Source of the DNA: Bradyrhizobium ivorense
GTDB taxonomy: Bacteria > Pseudomonadota > Alphaproteobacteria > Rhizobiales > Xanthobacteraceae
Assembly (NCBI RefSeq): GCF_900696085.1
Contig: NZ_CAADFC020000033.1
Span: 310,001 to 374,000 of the forward strand
DNA length: 64,000 bases
Direction of reading: 5' to 3'
The translations under genes were made by a program, and so were the position numbers. How positions within the stretch are numbered: position 1 is the first letter of the stretch; the number at the start of each line of letters is the position of its first letter. Positions 35,307-42,786 of the stretch are shown in pieces. Under the pieces are notes generated by a model. It made no database searches, was not told the DNA's origin, and saw only the letters and a list, made by a program, of their open reading frames with translations.

Positions 35307-35414
35307 GCGCAGGGAAAGCCGGGTGCCGATTGCACCCATGGGCCCGGTGCAACAAAAAAAGCACCGGGGGTAGGACCACAGGTGAAACCGGAAACAACCC
35401 GGCTTTCCCTGCGC
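35307..35414. repeat. Family H element with 18-bp perfect inverted repeat
   Basis: GCGCAGGGAAAGCCGGGT (35307-35324) and ACCCGGCTTTCCCTGCGC (35397-35414) are perfect inverted arms around a 72-base spacer. The spacer includes a second inverted piece, CCCGGTGC / GCACCGGG, separated by a run of seven A. Beyond it, the stretch to about 35700 is GC-poor, has no convincing gene, and looks like a decayed non-coding element. I do not recognise a family name. Confidence 0.65.
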
Positions 35415-35828
35415 GATGGGTTACGGCTTATACGTGCTCTCCCCGGCGAGACTGGGCTTTTTTGTCACCGTCCTCGCAAGACGCATTTCCATCCTGCGAG
35501 AAGACACCTGCCACTAGGGCGTCAGGCCTGCACGACTTCACCGTCCGCCGCGCGCGTTCTCGTCAGTCGCACGCGCGGCGTCCACCGCATCTCACCGCAA
35601 CACCATGACGACCGCGAAGCGCCCCTCGATCGGGTGAGACGGGCAAACCATACACCTGAGTTGCCATTCCTGAAAACAGAAATATTTTCGCCGCGCATGC
35701 TTGACCTATCCCTAGGGGCAAATCGGCAGCGGGCGCGGCAGGCCTTGTTCCCCGATCCACCTGCGATGCCGGAACCGGAACTCGCAGGTGGGATCCGGCG
35801 TTGTCGACGCGGACAGTTGCAGAACGCA

Positions 35829-36065
35829 ATGCACGACCTCCGAACGATGAAGAATTTTCCCGATGCTGCTTTTTCGCCCGAAGTGATCGACCTGATGTCC
35901 CGGGCACTGGAGTCTTCGATCGCGACGCTGCCCGATCCGGTCAGCACCTCGCACATCACGCTGATCGCGGAATCGATCCTGCGCACCGCGAACGACGGCG
36001 AGCGCGAGGTTGGCGCGCTGCAGCGGATCGCGCTGCTGGAACTGGCGCTGGCCGAGCGCGAGTAA
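35829..36065 (+). CDS. Small conserved hypothetical protein
   Basis: A 78-residue protein predicted to be helical, including FSPEVIDLMSRALESSIATLPDPVSTSHITLIAESILRTA, a pattern I associate with small Bradyrhizobium proteins of unknown role. An alternative start at the next Met is 35847. The frame is open further upstream, but that part has a base composition and content like the repeat element H, so only the C-terminal 72-78 residues are taken as real. No ribosome binding site is convincing. Confidence 0.55.
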   Translation: MHDLRTMKNFPDAAFSPEVIDLMSRALESSIATLPDPVSTSHITLIAESILRTANDGEREVGALQRIALLELALAERE

Positions 36066-36392
36066 AGCGCGATCAGATCAGGCTGGCCTCGGACTCGATT
36101 CACCACCCGACGCGAGAGGTGCACCTCCAGCGCGCGCCGGCCCAACCCGGCCTCCATCATGCGCTACGGTTTGGGCTGATCGTGTTCGCGAAGGTCTGGA
36201 AATAGGCCCACGGCTAGCAAACCAGAATTCGCGGCCCCGGGGTCGAGACGCAATCGCCGGTGTGCCATCATGGATGGCTCGACCGGTCCCTTAGGCGAGA
36301 CCTCCCAGTCGCTACGCCATGTCATTGTTTCTACATCTGAATCTTGGCGATAGGCGAGGTTCATCAAGCCACCCTCTTCCGCGTGCTCCCAT
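36066..36392. other. Gene-free gap
   Basis: Between the small hypothetical gene and the SPFH gene I see no convincing coding region. A minus-strand open frame (36164-36454) has no ribosome binding site and overlaps the palindrome at 36393-36410. Confidence 0.5.
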
Positions 36393-36410
36393 TTTTTGAT
36401 ATCAAAAAAT
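36393..36410. promoter_or_regulatory. Perfect 18-bp palindrome upstream of SPFH gene
   Basis: TTTTTTGATATCAAAAAA is a perfect palindrome 36 bases before the SPFH start codon in otherwise GC-rich DNA. It could be an operator for a dimeric regulator such as the ribbon-helix-helix protein encoded two genes down, or a symmetrical promoter element. No factor is known for it. Confidence 0.5.
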
Positions 36411-36446
36411 ATCAGCAATTGTGCTGGATGCATCGGGGTTGCTCCC

Positions 36447-37439
36447 ATGACCATTCAAGATCATTCCGGTTCAGGCCTCTCCACGATCAGGGTCCGGGTC
36501 GACGATCGCCCGGCGATTCTGGTCGGCAGCGGCTACGTTGCGCTGCTGATCGCCTTCGTCTTCTTCCTGCTGGCCGGCTGGATCGCCTATGGCGGATTCG
36601 CGCGGGATGTCTACGGCGGCGTCCACGTCTCGGGCTGGTCGCTGTTCGTTGCGCTGCTGTGCCTGATCGTCGCGGCGCTGTTCGGCGCGTCGATCTATTC
36701 GCTGCAGCCGAACGAGAGCGCGGTGCTGACGCTGTTCGGCGCCTATGCCGGCACCGACTCCGCGCCGGGGCTGCGCGCCACCGTGCCGCTGTTCAAGATC
36801 GCAAAGGTGTCGCAGCGCGTCCGCTACCATGAGTGCGGCAAGCTGAAGGTCAACGATCTGATCGGCAACCCGATCGAGATCGGCGCGGTCGTGGTCTGGC
36901 GTGTCGACAACAGCGCCAAGGCGATCTTCCAGATCGACGACTATGCCGACTTCGTCGGCGCGCAGACCGAGTCGGCGCTGCGCCACATCGCCGGCCGGCA
37001 TCCCTATGATTTCGACGAGGCGGTCGCGCATAGCGGTCACGACGATGGCGCCAGCCACGCGCAGATCGCGGCGCGGACGCTGTCGCTGCGCGAGAGCGGC
37101 GACCAGGTCACCAACGAGTTGATCGCCGAGCTCCGGGAGCGCCTCGCGGTCGCCGGCGTGACCATCGACGAGGCCTGGATCAACCATCTCGCCTACGCGC
37201 CGGAGATCGCGCCGGTGATGCTGCGCCGTCAGCAGGCGAGCGCGGTGATCGCCGCGCGCAAGCTCGTGGTCTCGGGCGCGGTCGACATCGTCAAGGAGGC
37301 GCTCGACAAGCTGCGGGAGCAGACCGACATCGATCTCGATCCCGAGCGCAAGGCCGCAATGGTGTCGAATTTGCTGGTCGTGCTGGTGTCCGACAAGGAC
37401 GCAACGCCCGTAGTCAACACCGGAACGCTGTATGCCTAA
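36447..37439 (+). CDS. SPFH/Band 7 family membrane protein
   Basis: A 330-residue SPFH (prohibitin/flotillin) protein. It has two N-terminal membrane helices (about residues 26-52 and 65-86), then the SPFH domain (VLTLFGAYAGTDSAPGLRAT, KLKVNDLIGNPIEIGAVVVWRVDNSAKAIF), then a helical part ending QQASAVIAARKLVVSGAVDIVKEAL. SPFH proteins form ring assemblies in membranes, often with proteases such as FtsH. No protease gene is next to it. The start at MTIQDHSG has weak GGGGTT upstream. It overlaps the next gene by 8 nt. Confidence 0.92.
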   Translation: MTIQDHSGSGLSTIRVRVDDRPAILVGSGYVALLIAFVFFLLAGWIAYGGFARDVYGGVHVSGWSLFVALLCLIVAALFGASIYSLQPNESAVLTLFGAYAGTDSAPGLRATVPLFKIAKVSQRVRYHECGKLKVNDLIGNPIEIGAVVVWRVDNSAKAIFQIDDYADFVGAQTESALRHIAGRHPYDFDEAVAHSGHDDGASHAQIAARTLSLRESGDQVTNELIAELRERLAVAGVTIDEAWINHLAYAPEIAPVMLRRQQASAVIAARKLVVSGAVDIVKEALDKLREQTDIDLDPERKAAMVSNLLVVLVSDKDATPVVNTGTLYA

Positions 37440-37644
37440 GCGCGGCCGCCCCAAGGGGCCGGACAAGGAGCCGATCCTGCTCAGGCTCGGCAGCCCGCTG
37501 CTCGACATCCTCGATCGGCTGGCGGCCGCGGAATTCCGCTCGCGGCAAGGCCAGATCGAAAAGCTGCTGCACGAGGCGCTGGTCCGCCGCGGCGCCTGGC
37601 CGCCGAAGGCGGGGGAAACTGAGCCGAAAGAGGGGTCCAGCTGA
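37432..37644 (+). CDS. Small ribbon-helix-helix-like protein
   Basis: A 70-residue protein starting MPKRGRPKGPDKEPILLRLGSPLLDILDRLAAAE and continuing FRSRQGQIEKLLHEALVRRG. It has the basic N-terminus, short strand and two helices of an Arc/MetJ-type DNA-binding protein. Its start overlaps the SPFH gene by 8 nt in another frame, so the two are translationally coupled. The pairing suggests that it controls the SPFH gene or acts with the SPFH protein; this is inference. Confidence 0.7.
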   Translation: MPKRGRPKGPDKEPILLRLGSPLLDILDRLAAAEFRSRQGQIEKLLHEALVRRGAWPPKAGETEPKEGSS

Positions 37645-37732
37645 GCCGCGCGCGAGCGGGGCTGTGCCTTGCAAACAGCGGCGATCTGCCTCAGTCTTCG
37701 CGCGCCCATCAAGAATAACGAAAGAAAAACGC

Positions 37733-38683
37733 ATGAAGCTTCGCGCGCTCGGCCGCTCCGGCCTCTCCGTTCCTCCCCTCTGCTTCGGTTGCAATGTGTT
37801 CGGCTGGACGGTCGACGAGGCCGCATCGTTTCGCCTGCTCGACACCGTGCTGGAGCACGGGCTGAGCTTTCTCGATACCGCCGATGTCTATTCGCGCTGG
37901 GTGCCGGGCCATAGCGGCGGCGAGTCAGAGGTCATCATCGGCAAATGGATGAAGGCGCGCGGCAACCGCAACCGCGTCATCCTCGCCACCAAGGTCGGGA
38001 TGGACATGGGCAACGGCAATGTCGGGCTGAAGGCCGACTATATCGCGCGCGCTGTCGAGGATTCGCTGCGGCGGCTGCAGACCGACACCATCGACCTTTA
38101 TCAGTCCCACAAGGACGACGAGACGACCCCGCAGGAGGAGACGCTTGCGGCCTATGACAGGCTGATCAAGGCCGGCAAGATCAGGGCGATCGGCGCCTCG
38201 AACTTTTCAGCGGAGCGGCTGAAGAGCGCGCTCGAGATTTCCGCAAAGACCGGGCTGCCGCGCTACGACAGCATGCAGCCCGAATACAGCCTGTCGGAGC
38301 GGTCGAGCTACGAAGGCGCGCTGCAGCGCGTCTGCGAGGACAACGACGTCGGCGTGATCACGTTCTTCTCCCTCGCCGCGGGATTTTTGACCGGCAAGTA
38401 CCGCTCGGAGAGCGACTTCGCCAAGAGCCCGCGCGGTCCGCGCAGCATTCCGAAGTACCTCAATCCGCGCGGCCTGCGCATTCTGGCCGGTCTCGACGAG
38501 GTCGCCGCGGAAACGCGCGCCGAGCCTGCCGCGGTCGCCCTCGCCTGGCTGATGGCCAAGCCGTCGATCACCGCACCGATTGCCAGTGCGACCAAGCCCG
38601 AGCACGTCGCGACGCTGGTCGCGGCGACCAGGCTGGCGCTGACCAAGAGTCAGGTCGAACGCCTCGACGCTGCAAGCGCGTAG
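37733..38683 (+). CDS. Aldo/keto reductase
   Basis: A 316-residue NADPH-dependent aldo/keto reductase. The catalytic tetrad is visible: Asp and Tyr in FLDTADVYSRW, Lys in ILATKVGMDM and His in DLYQSHKDDE. NADPH-binding segments IRAIGASNFSAERL and SITAPIASATKPEHV follow. The closest pattern is the YajO/IolS-like branch. The start MKLRALGRSG has GAAAGAAAAACG upstream. Physiological substrate is unknown. Confidence 0.94.
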   Translation: MKLRALGRSGLSVPPLCFGCNVFGWTVDEAASFRLLDTVLEHGLSFLDTADVYSRWVPGHSGGESEVIIGKWMKARGNRNRVILATKVGMDMGNGNVGLKADYIARAVEDSLRRLQTDTIDLYQSHKDDETTPQEETLAAYDRLIKAGKIRAIGASNFSAERLKSALEISAKTGLPRYDSMQPEYSLSERSSYEGALQRVCEDNDVGVITFFSLAAGFLTGKYRSESDFAKSPRGPRSIPKYLNPRGLRILAGLDEVAAETRAEPAAVALAWLMAKPSITAPIASATKPEHVATLVAATRLALTKSQVERLDAASA

Positions 38684-38739
38684 CCCGCAGTCCAAAGCGT
38701 GATGAGATTGGATCGAATATCGACCGCGCCGGCACTGCG

Positions 38740-38936
38740 CTCCCTCTCCCCGTTCTTACGGGGAAAGGATTGGGGTGAGGGGCGTCCGCGCGTACACGGT
38801 GATAGCTGTATTTGCGGAGCCTCCCCCTCACCCGGAACGCATCTAGCGATGCGTCATAGCCGAGGCTTTGCCTCGGCGTTCTAAGTAACGGCCGCCCAAG
38901 GGCGGCCTGCGCCTCTCCCCGCACGCGGGGCGAGGC
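38740..38936. repeat. Family A palindromic repeat, copy 3
   Basis: Begins GCTCCCTCTCCCCGTTCTTA, includes AAGGATTGGGGTGAGGGG and CCCCCTCACCCGGAACGCAT, and ends CTCTCCCCGCACGCGGGGCG. It has an extra block with GGCGGCC around 38890-38910. It lies between the aldo/keto reductase and the end of htpX, genes that converge. Confidence 0.88.
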
Positions 38937-38972
38937 GGAGCGGAGTCCGCGGTTCAATTGGAGCAGAATTGT

Positions 38973-39914
38973 CTAGCCCCACGGCCCGCGTGGAGCCGAC
39001 GGGCCTGACGAGCCACCCCACGGGCTGCGCGGCGGATAGCTCGCACCGGCGGGGCGCGGCGCGGTCTGGGTGCCGAGTTCGGCGGCGAGCTGCTGCAGGG
39101 CGGCGATGCGGTTCGCGGTCGAGGGATGGGTGGCGAACAGATTGTCGACGCCGTGGCCCGACAGCGGGTTGACGATGAACATGTGCGCGGTCGCCGGATT
39201 GCGCTCGGCCTCCATGTTCGGCACCTGATGCGCGGCGTTCTCGAGTTTCGCCAGCGCCGAGGCCAGCCACATCGGCTGGCCGACGATGCGCGCGCCAAGA
39301 TTGTCGGCGGCGTATTCGCGGGTGCGGCTGATCGCCATCTGCACCAGCATGGCGCCGAGCGGCGCCAGGATCATCATCGCGATCGAGCCGATGATGCCGG
39401 GGCCGTTGTTGTTGCGGTTGCCGCCGAAGAACATGCCGAACTGCGCCAGCATCGAGATCGCGCCGGCGATCGTCGCGGTGATCGTCATGGTCAGGGTGTC
39501 GTGATGCTTGATATGGGCGAGCTCGTGCGCGATCACGCCGGCGAGCTCCTCGCGGCTGAGCTGCTGCATCAACCCGGTGGTGACGGCGACCGCCGCGTTC
39601 TCCGGATTGCGGCCGGTGGCAAACGCGTTGGGCTGCGCCTCGTCCATCACGAACACCCGCGGCATCGGCAAGCTCGCGCGCTGCGCCAGCTCGGCGACGA
39701 GGTTGTAGAGATCGGGCGCGGTGTGCTGATCGACCTGATGGGCGCCGTACATCGACAGCACCATGCGGTCGGAATTCCAGTAGGTGAACAGGTTCATCGC
39801 AGCCGCGACGAGCAGCGCGATCACGGCGCCGCTGCCGCCGCCGATCAGATAGCCGACGCCCATGAACAGCGCGGTGAGGCCGGCAAGCAGGAGCGCGGTG
39901 CGGAAGTAGTTCAT
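38973..39914 (-). CDS. htpX: M48 family zinc metalloprotease HtpX
   Basis: A 313-residue inner-membrane protease that degrades misfolded membrane proteins. The zinc site is HELAH (in GVIAHELAHIKHHDT) with the third ligand Glu in SRTREYAADNLGA. Four hydrophobic stretches fit the HtpX topology (two at the N-terminus, then about residues 145-165 and 175-195). The final 25 residues are a Gly/Pro/Ser-rich tail. The start MNYFRTA has AGGGAACCACG upstream; a longer frame to 39986 has no support. Confidence 0.95.
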   Translation of the reverse strand: MNYFRTALLLAGLTALFMGVGYLIGGGSGAVIALLVAAAMNLFTYWNSDRMVLSMYGAHQVDQHTAPDLYNLVAELAQRASLPMPRVFVMDEAQPNAFATGRNPENAAVAVTTGLMQQLSREELAGVIAHELAHIKHHDTLTMTITATIAGAISMLAQFGMFFGGNRNNNGPGIIGSIAMMILAPLGAMLVQMAISRTREYAADNLGARIVGQPMWLASALAKLENAAHQVPNMEAERNPATAHMFIVNPLSGHGVDNLFATHPSTANRIAALQQLAAELGTQTAPRPAGASYPPRSPWGGSSGPSAPRGPWG

Positions 39915-40143
39915 CGTGGTTCCCTGACGGCAGGCGGAATGCTGCCATAACTGTCGCGCCTGAGGTAGGGATTTTGCCGGCGGCACCGCAAGGCCAAGCC
40001 GTGCGTCGCAGCGACGCGGGCGCGGGTTACGGATTAGTCATGTGCGGCTAGCCTGTGATCTCTCCGAGCTCGGGCGGCGTACAAGTCGCTCAGTCGGGCT
40101 GCAGAGCCGTTGACCCGGCCGATCCGTCTGGCACGATCAAGTC

Positions 40144-40374
40144 GTGCGCTTCGAGATTCTAGGCGATATCTCCGATGTCGAAACCTTCGCGACCGGGTCC
40201 GGTATTCGCGAGATCGCGCGGCTGCGCCGCATCTACGGGCGTGGCCGCTGGCGCAAGCGGAAAGGTATCGCACGCGTGCGATTATCGGATGGCTCGGTTC
40301 ATACAGCTGAGCTACACTGGTACGAGGCTTCCGGAATCGGCCGCAAGGAATTCAAGATCAAACATCTGCTCTAG
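40144..40374 (+). CDS. Small basic hypothetical protein
   Basis: A 76-residue protein read from a GTG. It is basic in the middle (RLRRIYGRGRWRKRKGIARVRL) and ends GRKEFKIKHLL. It is followed after 4 nt by another small gene on the same strand, so the two are probably a unit. I do not recognise a named domain. A TTGACC at 40108 might be a -35 element, but the -10 is not clear. It could be a toxin-antitoxin-like module or an unrelated small protein pair. Confidence 0.65.
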   Translation: MRFEILGDISDVETFATGSGIREIARLRRIYGRGRWRKRKGIARVRLSDGSVHTAELHWYEASGIGRKEFKIKHLL

Positions 40375-40378
40375 GACG

Positions 40379-40606
40379 ATGACAAAAGCACAAGCAAGGC
40401 AACTGGTCGTCTGCGTCAATAACGATGGCTACGCAGCTTCACTGGAAAAGCGCAAGATCTACGTGGCGCTTCGCGATGCCGCCGCCGAGAAACACGGCAT
40501 GTTTCGAATCGTCGATGAATCCGGTGAGGATTACCTCTACCCCAGGACCTTGTTCCGGTCGATCGCCCTTCCGCTAGCCGTGAGACGGGCGGTGCTGGCC
40601 GCGTAA
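40379..40606 (+). CDS. Small hypothetical protein, partner of preceding gene
   Basis: A 75-residue protein starting MTKAQARQLVVCVNNDGYAASLEKRKIY and ending YLYPRTLFRSIALPLAVRRAVLAA. It has AGGAC four bases upstream and starts 4 nt after the previous stop. No named family is recognised. The pattern VVCVNNDGYAASLEKRKIYVALRD is strand-helix-like and may be a small fold of its own. Confidence 0.65.
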   Translation: MTKAQARQLVVCVNNDGYAASLEKRKIYVALRDAAAEKHGMFRIVDESGEDYLYPRTLFRSIALPLAVRRAVLAA

Positions 40607-40623
40607 GCCAGCAAGCAGCGAGG

Positions 40624-40708
40624 CTAGCCCGGATGGAGCGCAGCGAAGTCCAGGACAGCGCCCGCGGTGGCAGAGGCTCCGGATTGCGCTTCGCTTCATC
40701 CGAGCTAC
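40624..40708. repeat. Family C palindromic repeat, copy 3
   Basis: TAGCCCGGATGGAGCGCAGC and GCTTCGCTTCATCCGAGCTA are the inverted ends of the first of three neighbouring units. Confidence 0.9.
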
Positions 40709-40761
40709 GGGATCGTGGCTACTCCGCGCGGTGCCGACCACCTCCTCCTCGCGCAGCGATT

Positions 40762-40846
40762 GTAGCCCGGATGAAGCGCAGCGAAATCCGGGGCAGTGCC
40801 TGCGGCGAAACCGCTCCCGGATTACGCTTCGCTCCATCCGGGCTAC
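40762..40846. repeat. Family C palindromic repeat, copy 4
   Basis: GTAGCCCGGATGAAGCG and CGCTCCATCCGGGCTAC are the ends of the second of three neighbouring units, 53 bases after the first. Confidence 0.9.
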
Positions 40847-40871
40847 GAGGACCGTGGGGTGAGCAAGGTTC

Positions 40872-40940
40872 GTAGCCCGCATGAGCGTAGCGATATGCGG
40901 GACGGACGGCCCCGGATATCGCTGCGCTCATCCGGGCTAC
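40872..40940. repeat. Family C palindromic repeat, copy 5, shorter
   Basis: GTAGCCCGCATGAGCGTAGC and GCTGCGCTCATCCGGGCTAC form the third, 69-base unit, 25 bases after the second and 10 bases before the kinase stop codon. Confidence 0.88.
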
Positions 40941-40950
40941 GGCAGCGCAA

Positions 40951-42603
40951 CTACTCCGCGGGCACGCGCGCGGCGGCGGTTTCCTGCTCGCGCAGCGCGA
41001 TGCGCAGCATGCGGGCGAGCTCGGCGCGGCTGTAGGGCTTGGCGAGGAACAGGATGCCCTCGTCGAGCCGGCCGTCGTGGTCGAAGGCGTTTTCGGTGTA
41101 GCCGGAGGTGAACAGCACGCGCAGGGCAGGCCGCCGCCGCAGCGCCTCGGTGGCGAGCTCGCGGCCGTTCATGGCGCCCGACATGATGACGTCGGTGAAC
41201 AACAGATCGACCGGCGCGCCGCTGTCGAGCACGGCGAGCGCCTCCGCGCCGTTGCTGGCCGACAGCGTGGTGTAGCCGAGGCTCTCGATCTGGGCGAGCA
41301 CATAAGTGCGCACCAGCCTGTCGTCCTCGACCACGAGCACGATCTCCTGCGCGCCGCGCTGGTTCGGCTGGCGCCGCTCGGGCGCGACCGCCGGCGAGAT
41401 CACCACCGCGCGCGGCAGGTAGAGCACGACGCTGGTGCCGCGGCCGACCTCGCTGTCGAGCACGATGTGGCCGTTGGATTGCTTGACGAAGCCGTAGACC
41501 ATGCTCAGCCCAAGGCCGGTGCCCTTGCCGACATCCTTGGTGGTGAAGAACGGCTCGAACACTTTGGCGAGGTCCGCCTCCGCGATGCCCTGGCCGTTGT
41601 CGACCAGCGTGATCGCGACATAGTCGCCGGCGGCGAGCCCGTCATGGCCATGCACGTCGGCGGCTTTCAGCTCGGCGGTACCGGTCTCGATCCGCAGTCG
41701 GCCGCCCTTCGGCATCGCGTCGCGCGCGTTCAGCGCCAGGTTGATGATCGCGGTGACGAGCTGATTGGAATCGACCAGCGCGCGCGGCAGGCGCGCCGTG
41801 GGGCGGAAGTCGATCTCGACCTGGTCACCGATGGTCGGCCGCAGCAGCTCGATGGTGTCGACCATCAGCGCGTTGACGTCGACATCGGTCGGCTGCAGCG
41901 GCTGCTTGCGCGCAAACGCGAGCAGATGCCGCGTCAGCGACGCGCCGCGGTCGGCGGCGTCGCGGATCAATCCGGTGATCTCGACCAGCTGCCGGTTGTG
42001 GGTGACCGCCTCCGCCAAGATGTCGATGGTGCCGGTGATAACGGTGAGGATGTTGTTGAAGTCGTGCGCGATGCCGCCGGTGAGCTGGCCGACCGCCTCC
42101 ATCTTCTGCGCCTGGCGGATCTTGCTCTCATTAGCCTCGGCCTCGCGAAACCGCTGCAACAGGAATTCCTGGCGCTGGCGCTGCCGTCCCTCCTCGGCCA
42201 GCGCGACATGCGCCTCGCGCAGCTGCTGCTCGGTCGGGATGGCGAGGATTTTCGGGATCAGCGGCCACAGCAGCACCGCGGTGAACACCGAGGCGATCGC
42301 GGTCATCGCCTTGAGCAGGCCCTCGAGGCCGTAGATCGGAATCCACAGCGTGTAAATCGCGAACACATGGGTGAGCCCGCAGAGCAGGATGAAGGCGGCG
42401 AACAGCCAGGCCATCCAGCCGAACTGGAAATCGCGCCGCTTCGACACCACGATCGCGAGCGCGAACGGGATCGAGAAATACGACGCGGCGATGATGGCGT
42501 CCGAAATCACGTGGAGCCAGATCAGCTCCGGCTCCCAGAGCAGGCAGATGCCGTGCGGCGAGAACGTCGATGAATCCAACAGACGCTCGAGAAAACTCCA
42601 CAT
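40951..42603 (-). CDS. Hybrid histidine kinase with ethylene-receptor-like sensor domain
   Basis: A 550-residue hybrid sensor kinase. Residues about 28-117 form three membrane helices that resemble the ethylene-binding domain of plant ETR1: SDAIIAASYFSIP then ILLCGLTHVF. Asp35, Tyr42, Ile45, Pro46, Ile72, Cys75 and His79 match ETR1 residues 25, 32, 35, 36, 62, 65 and 69 at identical spacing. A coiled segment leads to the HisKA domain (GGIAHDFNNIL, His180), an HATPase domain (LNARDAMPKGG, VDNGQGI, GTGLGLSMV) and a receiver domain (Asp471). The ligand is inferred to be ethylene or Cu(I)-linked, not shown. The ATG at 42603 is taken; an in-frame ATG lies at 42636. Confidence 0.93.
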   Translation of the reverse strand: MWSFLERLLDSSTFSPHGICLLWEPELIWLHVISDAIIAASYFSIPFALAIVVSKRRDFQFGWMAWLFAAFILLCGLTHVFAIYTLWIPIYGLEGLLKAMTAIASVFTAVLLWPLIPKILAIPTEQQLREAHVALAEEGRQRQRQEFLLQRFREAEANESKIRQAQKMEAVGQLTGGIAHDFNNILTVITGTIDILAEAVTHNRQLVEITGLIRDAADRGASLTRHLLAFARKQPLQPTDVDVNALMVDTIELLRPTIGDQVEIDFRPTARLPRALVDSNQLVTAIINLALNARDAMPKGGRLRIETGTAELKAADVHGHDGLAAGDYVAITLVDNGQGIAEADLAKVFEPFFTTKDVGKGTGLGLSMVYGFVKQSNGHIVLDSEVGRGTSVVLYLPRAVVISPAVAPERRQPNQRGAQEIVLVVEDDRLVRTYVLAQIESLGYTTLSASNGAEALAVLDSGAPVDLLFTDVIMSGAMNGRELATEALRRRPALRVLFTSGYTENAFDHDGRLDEGILFLAKPYSRAELARMLRIALREQETAAARVPAE

Positions 42604-42786
42604 GGGTCGCTCCGGGCGTGATCGATCCGCCGACACCCCCTGCCCGCGAATCGCTTTTGCCGATCATACCGGCGGCGACTCGCGCTGCCGAAGCCCAATT
42701 GGTCTAAGGCCGCCCACCCCGTTGTTGCCCGGTGCCGCCCTGGTGTATGCAGGCGGACCTCTCCCGATCCCACCCCGGTGACAGCG

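Noticed and set aside
35274..35828. N-terminal extension of the small hypothetical gene at 35829
   Set aside because: The sequence is repeat-like and the translation lacks order; only the last 78 codons look like protein.
36164..36454. 96-codon minus-strand frame starting within the SPFH 5' region
   Set aside because: No ribosome binding site and it would cover the perfect palindrome; not similar to any family I know.
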